Positions 1-8,554 are shown, counted from the stretch's first letter. The stretch is 22,615 nucleotides of DNA from DAIRDK01 sp035403225 (GCA_035403225.1 DAONET010000037.1:1-22615); one strand, 5' to 3'. A program made the numbers and translations. The notes: generated by a model not told the origin, from the sequence alone.

Positions 1-6
1 GAAAAA

Positions 7-16
7 GTTATCAACA
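7..16 (+). promoter_or_regulatory. DnaA-box-like 9-mer upstream of mraZ
   Basis: The 9-mer TTATCAACA (8-16) differs by one base from the classical DnaA box TTATCCACA. The same 9-mer occurs on the opposite strand in the ftsZ upstream gap (13211-13219). That it binds DnaA is inference; only the sequence match is seen. Confidence 0.3.
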
Positions 17-20
17 AAAA

Positions 21-56
21 TGGAGTTTTTGTGGAGGAAGGTGGAGAATTGTGGGG
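21..56 (+). promoter_or_regulatory. MraZ operator: phased TGGRG repeats upstream of mraZ
   Basis: Three direct repeats, GTGGAG at 31, GTGGAG at 41 and GTGGGG at 51, lie exactly 10 bp apart. A fourth TGGAG core sits at 21, 11 bp before the core at 32. Known MraZ boxes are TGGGN repeats separated by 5 nt, so the period of 10 bp and the position just before mraZ match an autoregulatory MraZ binding site closely. The repeats end 43 bp before the ATG, where they would overlap the -33 region of a promoter using TATATTTA (66-73). Repression or tuning of the whole dcw unit by MraZ is inferred from the family. Confidence 0.8.
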
Positions 57-65
57 AAACGTTTA

Positions 66-73
66 TATATTTA
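66..73 (+). promoter_or_regulatory. Possible -7 box of the dcw promoter
   Basis: TATATTTA matches the Bacteroidota -7 consensus TAnnTTTG except for the last base. It would place the transcription start near 80 and leave a leader of about 20 nt before the mraZ ATG at 100. No good TTTG -33 box is seen at the usual spacing, so this is a weak call. Confidence 0.3.
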
Positions 74-99
74 CACCTCAAAACGCAAAAGGCAGTTTC

Positions 100-579
100 A
101 TGACCAACCTGATAGGCGAATACGAATGCAGGATTGACGACAAGGGGCGGATCATCCTTCCGGCGGGGCTGAAAAAGCAGATTCCACCGGAAGCGGAGGA
201 GCGTTTTGTCATCAATCGCGGGTTTGAAACCTGCCTTTCCCTCTACCCGATGAATGAGTGGAGAAAGACAATTGATGAAGTGAACCGGTTAAACATGTAC
301 AATCGCAAGAACCGCAATTTCGCCCGTTACTTCTCCCGTGGCGCCAGCGAATTGGTTCTTGATGGAAGTAACCGGCTGCTGTTGCCGAAAACCCTGTTGG
401 AATATGCCGGCATACAGCGCGATGTTATCCTGTTTGCTTTTTCCAACCGTATCGAAGTGTGGGCAAAAGACAAGTATGAAAACCTCATGAACGAGGAACC
501 CGAAGATTTCGCGTTGCTCGCCGAAGAGGTAATGGGCAAACAACCAGTAAACAGAGAAGATCCTGAGAATGTACCATAG
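100..579 (+). CDS. mraZ: MraZ, transcriptional regulator of the dcw cluster
   Basis: This is a 159-residue DNA-binding protein that represses or modulates the dcw promoter as an oligomeric ring. Two SpoVT-AbrB-like halves are visible. The first contains the signature DDKGRIILP at residues 13-21. The second is a diverged copy (LDGSNRLLLP), which is usual for this family. The ATG at 100 is chosen because homologues begin with a short MxxxxGxYxxxxDxKGR stretch. The frame stays open upstream to a GTG at 31, but that extension lies inside the operator repeats. The gene is first in the cluster and overlaps rsmH by 11 bp, suggesting translational coupling. The C-terminal tail after about residue 140 is acidic and not obviously conserved. 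Confidence 0.93.
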   Translation: MTNLIGEYECRIDDKGRIILPAGLKKQIPPEAEERFVINRGFETCLSLYPMNEWRKTIDEVNRLNMYNRKNRNFARYFSRGASELVLDGSNRLLLPKTLLEYAGIQRDVILFAFSNRIEVWAKDKYENLMNEEPEDFALLAEEVMGKQPVNREDPENVP

Positions 580-1462
580 AAGTGTCCTGTTGAACGAAAG
601 CGTTGATGGATTAGCAATCCACCCCGATGGCATCTATGTAGATGCTACTTTCGGCGGCGGCGGACATGCTGCTGAGATCCTGAAAAGGCTGACCACCGGA
701 AAATTGTATGCTTTCGACCAGGATGAAGATGCACTGAAAAATAAACCAGACGATCCCAGGCTGATCCTGATCAACAACAATTTCCGCCATATACGGAATT
801 TTTTAAAACTCTACCGGGCTGTTCCGGTGGACGGAATCCTGGCCGACCTGGGCGTTTCTTCCCACCAGATCGATACGGCCAACCGGGGATTTTCAACCCG
901 TTACGATTCCGCCCTCGATATGAGGATGGACCGGCGAAAGAGCCTTACCGCCCGCGAAGTGGTAAATACCTGTTCCGAAGAAAAGCTGACTGCTGTCTTC
1001 AGGGAATACGGGGAACTCCGGAACGGCGCCCGGGCTGCTTCCCTGATCGTCCGCGCCAGAAAAGGTAACCCCATCGAAACTACGGAAGACCTGAAATCTG
1101 TCCTGATGAGTTGCGCCGAGAAGGGAAAAGAAAACAAATTTTTTGCCAAGGTCTTTCAAGCGATCCGTATCGAGGTGAATCAGGAACTGGAAGCCCTGAA
1201 GGAGTTTCTGACCCAAGGGGCAGAGATGCTGAAACCGGGAGGACGAATGGTCATCATTTCGTATCACTCACTGGAAGACTCACTGGTAAAGAATTTCTTC
1301 CGCGCCGGAAACTTCGAAGGTGACCTCCAAAAGGATTTTTACGGAAATGTGATACGCATACTTAAACCGATCACCCGGAAGGCTATTGTAGCCGATGAAT
1401 TGGAAACAGAAGAAAATACCAGGGCACGCAGCGCCAGGTTAAGGATTGCTGAGAAAATCTGA
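569..1462 (+). CDS. rsmH: RsmH (MraW), 16S rRNA C1402 N4-methyltransferase
   Basis: A 297-residue SAM-dependent methyltransferase that N4-methylates C1402 of 16S rRNA in the decoding centre. The SAM-binding motif DATFGGGGH is at residues 25-33. The family block LADLGVSSHQID and the late motif IISYHSLEDSLVK, which carries catalytic and SAM-site residues, are both present. Length is close to the usual 300-310 residues. It begins inside the end of mraZ (11-bp overlap), and its stop lies 2 bp before ftsL. Although it is not a division protein, it is almost always second in dcw clusters, so the position supports the call. Confidence 0.96.
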   Translation: MYHRSVLLNESVDGLAIHPDGIYVDATFGGGGHAAEILKRLTTGKLYAFDQDEDALKNKPDDPRLILINNNFRHIRNFLKLYRAVPVDGILADLGVSSHQIDTANRGFSTRYDSALDMRMDRRKSLTAREVVNTCSEEKLTAVFREYGELRNGARAASLIVRARKGNPIETTEDLKSVLMSCAEKGKENKFFAKVFQAIRIEVNQELEALKEFLTQGAEMLKPGGRMVIISYHSLEDSLVKNFFRAGNFEGDLQKDFYGNVIRILKPITRKAIVADELETEENTRARSARLRIAEKI

Positions 1463-1464
1463 TC

Positions 1465-1881
1465 ATGGAAGAGCCGGAAGAAAATAATATCAATACGGAA
1501 CAACCGGAAGAAATCCGGCCGGTTAAAAAACGGAAGAGGCTCGGAAAACCTATCCATGACCTCCTGGAAGGGGACTTCCTTTCCAGAAAAGGAATCTTCG
1601 GAAGTCTCCCGTTTCTGTTCTTCCTCGGAATCATCGGGGTGCTCTATATCGCGAATACCTTCTATGCTGAAAAAACATACAAGGAAATCGAAAAAACAAA
1701 AACAGAACTGAAGGAACTCCGCTTCCAATACATAACTACTAAATCGGTACTGATGTACCAAAGTAAACAGGTGGAAATCGCGATAAAAGCCGATAGCCTT
1801 GGACTGAAAGAGTCGCTGATTCCCCCATTCAAAGTGTACTATCCCGGCGATTCTGTCACCGGAAAAAATGTGAAGGAATAA
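1465..1881 (+). CDS. ftsL: FtsL-like divisome membrane protein
   Basis: A 138-residue bitopic protein. The N-terminal cytoplasmic part (1-45) is highly charged (EEPEEN, KKRKR). One hydrophobic helix spans about 46-65. A charged heptad-like segment (about 68-112, rich in Lys/Glu/Leu) follows and probably forms a periplasmic coiled coil. This architecture and its position between rsmH and ftsI match the Bacteroidota FtsL family, which shares topology but little sequence with E. coli FtsL. FtsL forms the FtsQ-FtsL-FtsB scaffold that activates FtsW-FtsI. The stop is immediately followed by the ftsI ATG with no spacer. The functional name rests mainly on position and topology. Confidence 0.8.
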   Translation: MEEPEENNINTEQPEEIRPVKKRKRLGKPIHDLLEGDFLSRKGIFGSLPFLFFLGIIGVLYIANTFYAEKTYKEIEKTKTELKELRFQYITTKSVLMYQSKQVEIAIKADSLGLKESLIPPFKVYYPGDSVTGKNVKE

Positions 1882-4032
1882 ATGAAAGAGATCAAAAAGG
1901 ATATCATCTCCCGTTCGTACCTGGTTTACCTGGGTATCCTCCTTTTCGGTCTTGCCGTGATCGCACGGGTAGTTTATATCCAGTCGTTCCAGGGAAAGGA
2001 ACTGAAAGAATTAGCAAAAAAACAGGAGATGAAGTGGTTCGATGTACCGGCCATACGTGGAAATATCTGTACAGATGACGGGACCATGCTGGCCACCTCC
2101 ATCCCCATCTTCGATGTCCGCATGGATGTCATGACCGATTCCATCACCGATGATATCTTTAAAAATAATGTAGACTCCCTCTCCATCTGCCTTTCCCGGT
2201 TATTTCAGAATAAAACCGCCTTTGAATACAAAGATATCCTCTGGGATGCCCGGCGAAGAGGCGACCGTTACCTCCTGATCCATCGCGATGTCACTTATCC
2301 CGAGCTGAAGAAAATCAGAACCTTCCCGATTTTCCGCCGGGGAAAATTTAAAGGTGGATTGATCGTGTTGCCCAGTTTTCAGCGCGAGCTCCCGTTCAAA
2401 GACCTGGCCAGGCGTACTATCGGATATGAGAGCGAGGATCCCTCGAATAAGATTTATGTCGGGCTGGAAGGGGCCTTCACCAAAGAATTGAAAGGTGTCG
2501 ACGGCAAGCGGCTGATGCGCAGGGTCAGCAGCACGGCATGGCTCCCTGTCGGAATCGAAAACCAAATGGAACCACTGAACGGTGCCGACATCATCACCAC
2601 CCTCGATATCAACCTGCAAGACCTGGCAGAAGCAGCGTTGATGAGACAATTACAAGCCGACAGCGCCGACCATGGTTGCGTGATCGTGATGGAAGTAAAG
2701 ACCGGCTACGTCAAAGCTATCGCTAACCTGGGAAGAACACGCAAAGGCACCTACGAAGAAACTTTTAATTATGCCGTTGGTGAAAGCAGCGAACCCGGAT
2801 CAACCTTCAAACTGGCGTCCTTGCTCGTGGCGCTTGAAGACGGGAAAATCGATCTGAATACAACGGTCAGCACCGCCGGAGGAAGCGTGATGTTCTTCGG
2901 CCGGAAAATGAGCGATTCCCACCATGGCGGATTTGGCACCCTCACAGCTCAACAGGTTTTTGAAAAGTCAAGCAATGTCGGCACCTCCAAACTGATCTAT
3001 AATGCCTACGCGGCTCATCCCCAACAGTTCATCGACGGATTGTACCGAATGGGCATCAACAGACCCCTGAAAATCCAGTTCGGCGGAGAAGGACGCCCCT
3101 ATATAAAAAATACCAAAAGTAAATACTGGTCGGCCGTCTCGCTGCCCTGGATGTCCATCGGTTATGAAGTGGCCCTCACTCCCTTACAAACGCTGACGTT
3201 ATACAACGCTGTCGCTAATAAAGGAAAGATGATCCGGCCGCTGTTCGTGAAAGAGATCCGGCAAAACGGAAGAGTGATACGTTCCTTCCCCCCGGAGGTC
3301 ATCAACCCGGCCATTTGTTCTCCATCAACCATCGAAAAAGCCATGATCATGTTGAAAGGAGTGGTAGATCATGGCACCGGCGCCGGCATTAAAACCCCTC
3401 TTTACCAGATCGCCGGAAAAACAGGGACAGCACAGGTGGCCATGAACAACAAAGGATACGGAAATAAAGGCGACGGAACAAAAAATGTGAAATACAAAGG
3501 ATCGTTTGTGGGGTTCTTCCCTGCGGATGATCCCAAATATTCCATCATCGTGGTCATCAACAACCCTTCAAAGGGAAAATACTACGGAGCTTCTATTGCC
3601 GCCCCGGTGTTCAGGGAGATTTCCGATCGGCTCTATTCCAGCCAACCCGATATTCATACTCCCCTGACTGAAGATACAGTCAATACCTTGTTGCCACTTG
3701 CCAAAGCGGGAATGCAGCATGATCTTCAGACCGTTTTTTCCTCGCTGGGAATCAGGTACGATGGTGGCGCTGATCAAAATAAATGGGTAACACCCCGCCC
3801 CGAAATTTCGCGGGAAGTCCTTGTTCCGGAAAATCTTGCCAACGGCATCATGCCTGACGTCATTGGCATGGGATTGAAAGATGCTCTTTTTATTCTCGAG
3901 AAACAAGGGCTTCGCGTGACCGCCAAAGGAAAAGGAATGGTAGTGAGACAATCGCTTGCACCCGGAACCGCGATTCGGAAAGGGTTACCGGTAATTATTG
4001 ACTTGGAAACAAAGAAGGAGACGGTGATATGA
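1882..4032 (+). CDS. ftsI: FtsI/PBP3, septal peptidoglycan transpeptidase with PASTA domain
   Basis: A 716-residue class B penicillin-binding protein that crosslinks septal peptidoglycan in the periplasm. It has a short cytoplasmic N-terminus, a membrane helix (about 13-33) and a dimerisation/pedestal domain with RGNI (59-62). The transpeptidase domain shows SxxK as STFK with nucleophile Ser307, SxN as SSN at 363-365, and KTG at 513-515. A single PASTA domain follows at about 655-710 (MPDVIGMGLKDALFILEKQG region). The C-terminal PASTA domain is common in Bacteroidota and Firmicutes and absent from E. coli FtsI. It abuts ftsL with no gap and shares ATGA with murE (4-bp overlap). The intact active site implies a functional, beta-lactam-sensitive enzyme. 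Confidence 0.95.
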   Translation: MKEIKKDIISRSYLVYLGILLFGLAVIARVVYIQSFQGKELKELAKKQEMKWFDVPAIRGNICTDDGTMLATSIPIFDVRMDVMTDSITDDIFKNNVDSLSICLSRLFQNKTAFEYKDILWDARRRGDRYLLIHRDVTYPELKKIRTFPIFRRGKFKGGLIVLPSFQRELPFKDLARRTIGYESEDPSNKIYVGLEGAFTKELKGVDGKRLMRRVSSTAWLPVGIENQMEPLNGADIITTLDINLQDLAEAALMRQLQADSADHGCVIVMEVKTGYVKAIANLGRTRKGTYEETFNYAVGESSEPGSTFKLASLLVALEDGKIDLNTTVSTAGGSVMFFGRKMSDSHHGGFGTLTAQQVFEKSSNVGTSKLIYNAYAAHPQQFIDGLYRMGINRPLKIQFGGEGRPYIKNTKSKYWSAVSLPWMSIGYEVALTPLQTLTLYNAVANKGKMIRPLFVKEIRQNGRVIRSFPPEVINPAICSPSTIEKAMIMLKGVVDHGTGAGIKTPLYQIAGKTGTAQVAMNNKGYGNKGDGTKNVKYKGSFVGFFPADDPKYSIIVVINNPSKGKYYGASIAAPVFREISDRLYSSQPDIHTPLTEDTVNTLLPLAKAGMQHDLQTVFSSLGIRYDGGADQNKWVTPRPEISREVLVPENLANGIMPDVIGMGLKDALFILEKQGLRVTAKGKGMVVRQSLAPGTAIRKGLPVIIDLETKKETVI

Positions 4033-5504
4033 ACAAACTTCGTGAGTTGATCAAGGCAACAGAAGTTCTGGATGTTCATGGTCCGGAAGATCTGGCAGTC
4101 ACCTCGCTTCACCAGGATTCAAGGGAAGTGAAGCAGAATGGATTATTCTTTGCCGTGAGAGGCACCGCCCTCGATGGACACCAATATATAAATGCCGCCA
4201 TCGACAAGGGTGCTGTTGCTGTAGTATGTGAAACCCTTCCTGAAATACTAAGAGATAACGTCACCTATGTGGTCGTCTCCGACACTGCCCTGGCGTTGGG
4301 CCGGATGGCCGCGAAATTCTTCGGGAACCCATCCTCACAGATCAACCTCGTGGGTATCACGGGCACAAATGGAAAAACGACTACGGTGACACTCCTTCAT
4401 TCCCTGTTCCTTGAATTGGGATATCAGGCAGGATTGATCTCTACCATCAGAAACAAAATCAATACTACGGAAATACCCGCCACCCAGACTACTCCGGATA
4501 TCATCAGCCTGAACCGGCTGCTCCGGCAAATGGCCGATGCCGGATGCCAGTACTGCTTTATGGAAGTCAGCTCACATGCCATCGACCAGCGAAGAATTGC
4601 CGGACTGACATTCCGCGGCGGGATCTTCTCCAACATCACCCACGACCATCTTGATTATCACAAAACATTCGAAGCATACCTGAAAGCCAAGAAGGCCTTT
4701 TTTGACGACCTCCCGGCAGATGCTTTTGCCCTGGTCAATAAAGATGACCGGAACGGAATGGTCATGATCCAGAACACCGCTGCGGAAAAACACACCTACA
4801 GCCTCACCTCCAATGCCGATTTCCGTTGCAGCATCCTCGAAAATCAGTTCCATGGGCTTCAACTGAAGATCGGCGGACAGGAAGTCTGGTTCCGGCTCAT
4901 CGGCCGGTTCAACGCCTATAACCTGCTGGCCGTTTATGCCACAGCTGTTTTGCTGGGACAGGATCCCACCGAAGTATTGACCTGCCTAAGCCGGGTGGAA
5001 CCCGTCGACGGGAGGTTCAACATCATTATCTCTCCAACCAACATCACTGCCATCGTGGATTACGCTCATACTCCCGATGCCTTGAAAAATGTACTGGAGA
5101 CCATCAATGATATCCGGAGCGGAGAATCACGGCTTATTACCGTGGCGGGCGCCGGGGGAAACCGCGATGCAGCTAAACGGCCGGTGATGGGAAAAATCGT
5201 TGCGGAATTGAGCGACCAGGTGATCCTCACTTCCGATAATCCACGCAATGAAGATCCGGAGACCATCCTCTTGCAAATGAAACAAGGAGTGGAACCCGGT
5301 AATGTTAAAAAAGTACTGATGATCGTCAACCGGTTGGAAGCCATTCGTACCGCCTGCACCCTGGCAAAACCGGGCGATATCATCCTGGTGGCCGGCAAAG
5401 GACATGAGACTTACCAGGAGATACAGGGTGTGAAACATCCGTTCGACGACAGACAAATCATCAAAGAAACATTCGGATTGATCAAACCAAACGACAACCA
5501 TTAA
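4029..5504 (+). CDS. murE: MurE, UDP-MurNAc-L-Ala-D-Glu:meso-DAP ligase
   Basis: A 491-residue cytoplasmic Mur ligase that adds the third amino acid to the peptidoglycan stem using ATP. The N-terminal UDP-binding domain covers about 1-105. The central ATPase domain has the P-loop TGTNGKTT at 111-118, MEVSSHAIDQ at 178-187 and SNITHDHLDYH. The C-terminal domain contains the substrate motif DNPRNEDP at 403-410. DNPR is the known signature for meso-diaminopimelate (Lys-type enzymes differ), so a meso-DAP wall is predicted. Length is normal. The start ATG overlaps the ftsI stop by 4 bp. Unlike the murD homologue two genes downstream, all three Mur domains are complete here. Confidence 0.96.
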   Translation: MNKLRELIKATEVLDVHGPEDLAVTSLHQDSREVKQNGLFFAVRGTALDGHQYINAAIDKGAVAVVCETLPEILRDNVTYVVVSDTALALGRMAAKFFGNPSSQINLVGITGTNGKTTTVTLLHSLFLELGYQAGLISTIRNKINTTEIPATQTTPDIISLNRLLRQMADAGCQYCFMEVSSHAIDQRRIAGLTFRGGIFSNITHDHLDYHKTFEAYLKAKKAFFDDLPADAFALVNKDDRNGMVMIQNTAAEKHTYSLTSNADFRCSILENQFHGLQLKIGGQEVWFRLIGRFNAYNLLAVYATAVLLGQDPTEVLTCLSRVEPVDGRFNIIISPTNITAIVDYAHTPDALKNVLETINDIRSGESRLITVAGAGGNRDAAKRPVMGKIVAELSDQVILTSDNPRNEDPETILLQMKQGVEPGNVKKVLMIVNRLEAIRTACTLAKPGDIILVAGKGHETYQEIQGVKHPFDDRQIIKETFGLIKPNDNH

Positions 5505-5515
5505 TCATAGCGCCG

Positions 5516-6769
5516 ATGCTCTATTATTTATTCACATACCTCCACAAGGCCTTTGATTTTCCGGGAGCAGGTGTCTTCCAGTATATCTCATTCCGGGCCG
5601 CAGCAGCGATCATCACTTCTTTGTTTATCACGATGATCATCGGAAAACGACTCATTGGATACCTCCAGAAAAAACAGGTCGGGGAATCCATTCGTGACCT
5701 GGGGTTGGCCGGACAAGTAGAAAAGCAAGGCACACCAACCATGGGCGGTCTGATCATCCTGTCGGCCATCCTCATCCCCACCCTGCTCTTCGCCCGGCTG
5801 AACAACATCTATATCATCCTCATCCTGGTAACCACCGTGTGGCTGGGACTCATCGGCTTCATCGATGACTATATTAAAGTTTTTAAGAAAGATAAACACG
5901 GTCTTGCAGGCAAATTTAAAATCATGGGACAGGTCGGCCTCGGTCTCATTGTCGGCCTGACCATGTATTTTCATGAAGATATCGTCATTCGCGAGCATGT
6001 CGGGAAACAGGCTTACGTACCGGCAAATGAGATCTTCGCGGTCGATAATGCACCGGATAAAGCAAAACTGTTTTCAAAGAAACAGGTTCATTCCACCAAA
6101 ACCACCATCCCCTTCGTAAAGAACAATGAATTCGATTACTCATGGACCATTTCCTGGCTCGGTGGTAATTATAAAAAATGGACATGGCTGGTGTTCATCC
6201 CCGTGGTGATTTTCATTATCGTGGCTGTTTCTAACGGTGCTAACCTCACTGACGGGCTTGACGGACTAGCGACAGGCAGTTCGGCCATTATCGCTGTCAC
6301 CCTCGGGGTATTAGCGTACATATCCGGCAATATTGTGTTTGCCAACTACCTGAATATCATGTATATACCAAACACAGGGGAGTTGGCGATTTTCATTGGG
6401 GCCATGATAGGGGCCTGTATCGGATTTTTATGGTACAATGCCTATCCGGCCCAGGTTTTCATGGGCGACACAGGAAGTCTGGCACTGGGTGGCATCATCG
6501 CGGTGTTCGCGATCATGATCCGGAAAGAGATCCTGATCCCCATCTTCTGCGGAGTTTTCGTCGCCGAAAGCCTCTCCGTCGTATTGCAGGTCAGCTGGTT
6601 CAAATACACGCGACGGAGGACAGGGACGGGGCAAAGACTTTTCAAAATGTCACCGCTGCATCATCATTATCAATTGCTTGGGTATCATGAATCAAAGATC
6701 GTTATGCGCTTTCTGATTATCGGGATTATGCTGGGAGTGCTGACGATCGTAACATTGAAACTGAGATAA
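5516..6769 (+). CDS. mraY: MraY, phospho-MurNAc-pentapeptide transferase
   Basis: A 417-residue polytopic enzyme that transfers phospho-MurNAc-pentapeptide to undecaprenyl phosphate, making lipid I at the inner membrane. About ten hydrophobic segments are visible. Catalytic and Mg-binding signatures are DDYIKVFKKDKHGL from 117, NLTDGLDGLA at 243-252, GDTGSLALGG from 318, and the late HHHYQLLGYHE loop. Compared with E. coli MraY (about 360 residues) it has an extra hydrophilic stretch of roughly 60 residues (about 155-215), usual in Bacteroidota homologues. It starts 11 bp after murE. Only 31 bp separate its stop from the truncated murD homologue. Confidence 0.96.
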   Translation: MLYYLFTYLHKAFDFPGAGVFQYISFRAAAAIITSLFITMIIGKRLIGYLQKKQVGESIRDLGLAGQVEKQGTPTMGGLIILSAILIPTLLFARLNNIYIILILVTTVWLGLIGFIDDYIKVFKKDKHGLAGKFKIMGQVGLGLIVGLTMYFHEDIVIREHVGKQAYVPANEIFAVDNAPDKAKLFSKKQVHSTKTTIPFVKNNEFDYSWTISWLGGNYKKWTWLVFIPVVIFIIVAVSNGANLTDGLDGLATGSSAIIAVTLGVLAYISGNIVFANYLNIMYIPNTGELAIFIGAMIGACIGFLWYNAYPAQVFMGDTGSLALGGIIAVFAIMIRKEILIPIFCGVFVAESLSVVLQVSWFKYTRRRTGTGQRLFKMSPLHHHYQLLGYHESKIVMRFLIIGIMLGVLTIVTLKLR

Positions 6770-6800
6770 AGGGATTCTGTTCGTATTAACACGAAAGACT

Positions 6801-7349
6801 ATGACAATAGAAGCTTTGGCAAAACAAGGAAGGCAGTATATGCCGGTCACATTGGCTGCATCAGTCATCAATAAAACCGGTGAAATCCGGAAAAAGATTC
6901 TGAGGGAGTCCTTTTCTTCTTTCCCGCAGGCGCCCTACCGGTTGGAGACAGTGGCTAACATTCACGGGATCGAGTTCATCAACGATTCGGGAGCCTGCTC
7001 CATTCATTCTACCTGGTTTTCCATGGAAAGTATGGGAAAACCGGTGATCTGGATCGCCGGGGGGCTCGACAGTGTCCTTGATTATTCGGAACTGGCCTCC
7101 CTGGTTGCCAAAAAAGTTAAAGCTATTATCTACCTGGGTCATGAGAACGAGATCATCAGGAAAGCTTTTGATGATACAGAGATTCCGGTCATTGCAGCAG
7201 CCGACATGAAAGAGGCGGTCTCCATTGCCTATTACATAGGAAAGACAGGGGATGCCGTTCTTCTTTCTCCCGGGTGCCCCAGCAAAGACCGTTTTGAGGA
7301 TTTTGAATTACGTGGCGAAAAATTCCGGGTAGCAGTAAAGGATTTATAA
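6801..7349 (+). CDS. Truncated MurD-like protein (C-terminal Mur ligase domain only)
   Basis: An open frame of 182 codons occupies the murD position between mraY and ftsW. It aligns only with the end of the central domain and the complete C-terminal domain of MurD (normally about 445 residues). The UDP-binding domain and the GTNGKTT ATPase core are missing, and the 31 bp upstream are too short to hold any remnant. Retained family landmarks are HGIEFINDS at about 55-63, WIAGGLD at 84-90, VKAIIYLG, GDAVLLSPGC and FEDFELRG. Several substrate positions differ from MurD: Gly64 for the NDSK lysine, Cys66 for the following threonine, Ser91 for the GGxDK lysine, and Lys162 in the SPxCxS loop. Alone it cannot be a ligase. 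It may be a decaying remnant or a repurposed pseudoenzyme; an assembly deletion is possible but would not explain the substitutions. Confidence 0.85.
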   Translation: MTIEALAKQGRQYMPVTLAASVINKTGEIRKKILRESFSSFPQAPYRLETVANIHGIEFINDSGACSIHSTWFSMESMGKPVIWIAGGLDSVLDYSELASLVAKKVKAIIYLGHENEIIRKAFDDTEIPVIAAADMKEAVSIAYYIGKTGDAVLLSPGCPSKDRFEDFELRGEKFRVAVKDL

Positions 7350-7357
7350 TTCTAACC

Positions 7358-8554
7358 ATGGCATCATTTGCAAAAAATATCAAAGGCGATAAAGTGATCT
7401 GGACAGTAGTGCTCCTGCTTTCCGTATTCTCGATCCTCGCGGTTTACAGTTCCACGGGATTGCTGGCATACCGGAAGCAGGGAGGCAATACCGAATATTA
7501 CCTTGTCAAGCAACTCATCATTCTGATGTTCGGATGGTTGCTGATGTACCTGACGCATCTGATCAAATACACCTATTTCTCCCGGATATCGCAGATCGGT
7601 CTGATCCTGTGTATACCTTTACTCCTGGTGACGCTCATCTCCGGAACCAATTATAATGAAGCAAACCGATGGCTTACGGTTCCCATCCTGAATGTCACCT
7701 TTCAAAGTTCCGATATCGCCAAACTTTTTCTCATCATGTATCTGGCCAGGGTGCTAAGCAAGAAGCAGGAGATGGTTATGGATTTCCGGAAAGGTTTTCT
7801 TCCCGTGATTGTCCCGGCCATCATTATCTGTGCATTGATCCTCCCTGCCAATTTCAGCACTGCCGCTATTCTCTTCGTCACATGCATGGTCGTCATGTTC
7901 ATCGGAAGGATCAGCTTTAAATACATCGTTTCCCTGGTCGTGTTGGGTGTTTTTGCGATCATTCTCATCTTTGGCTTGTCGCAGATTGCTCCGACCCTGT
8001 TCCCCCGCGGGGAAACCTGGATGGGACGTGTAGAACATTTCATCGATAAAAAAGAGGCGGATCCCGATGCCACCTACCAGGTCACCCAGGCCAAAATTGC
8101 CGTCGTTTCCGGAGGGATTCTCGGTAAATCGCCCGGTAAAAGCACCCAGCGTAATTTTCTTCCCCACCCATACTCCGACTTCATCTTTGCGATTATCATC
8201 GAAGAATACGGTCTCATCGGCGGTAGTTTTGTGTTGTTGTTATACCTTATCCTTTTCTTCCGGGTGATTCGTATTGCCAATAAATGCCAGGGAAATTTTG
8301 GGACGCTCTTATCGGTCGGGATTGGGTTCAGCCTGGTCTTCCAGGCGTTGATCAACATGGCAGTAGCTGTCAATCTCTTTCCCGTCACGGGACAACCGCT
8401 GCCGTTGATATCAATGGGTGGAACTTCCATCTGGTTCACCTGCATTTCCATTGGCATCATTCTTAGTGTAAGCCGCAGGACCGAGATCGAAACAAAAGAC
8501 GGGACAGAAATCGATATTTTAAAAGAGGCACAACCAGTAACAGCACAGGTATGA
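7358..8554 (+). CDS. ftsW: FtsW, septal SEDS peptidoglycan glycosyltransferase
   Basis: A 398-residue SEDS-family integral membrane protein with about ten helices. It polymerises lipid II at the septum together with FtsI. Landmarks are the first extracytoplasmic loop with NEANRWLTVP (about 100-109), the large loop before HPYSDFIFAIIIEEYGL (270-286), and the late block AVNLFPVTGQPLPLISMGG. This pattern is typical of FtsW/RodA, and the dcw position favours FtsW over RodA. The SDFIFA region matches the family block before the conserved acidic pair (EE at 282-283). The ATG lies 8 bp after the truncated murD, and the stop overlaps the murG start by 4 bp. Confidence 0.95.
   Translation: MASFAKNIKGDKVIWTVVLLLSVFSILAVYSSTGLLAYRKQGGNTEYYLVKQLIILMFGWLLMYLTHLIKYTYFSRISQIGLILCIPLLLVTLISGTNYNEANRWLTVPILNVTFQSSDIAKLFLIMYLARVLSKKQEMVMDFRKGFLPVIVPAIIICALILPANFSTAAILFVTCMVVMFIGRISFKYIVSLVVLGVFAIILIFGLSQIAPTLFPRGETWMGRVEHFIDKKEADPDATYQVTQAKIAVVSGGILGKSPGKSTQRNFLPHPYSDFIFAIIIEEYGLIGGSFVLLLYLILFFRVIRIANKCQGNFGTLLSVGIGFSLVFQALINMAVAVNLFPVTGQPLPLISMGGTSIWFTCISIGIILSVSRRTEIETKDGTEIDILKEAQPVTAQV

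Noticed and set aside
31..99. In-frame upstream extension of mraZ from GTG at 31
   Set aside because: The extension consists of the phased operator repeats, and homologues start at the ATG corresponding to 100.
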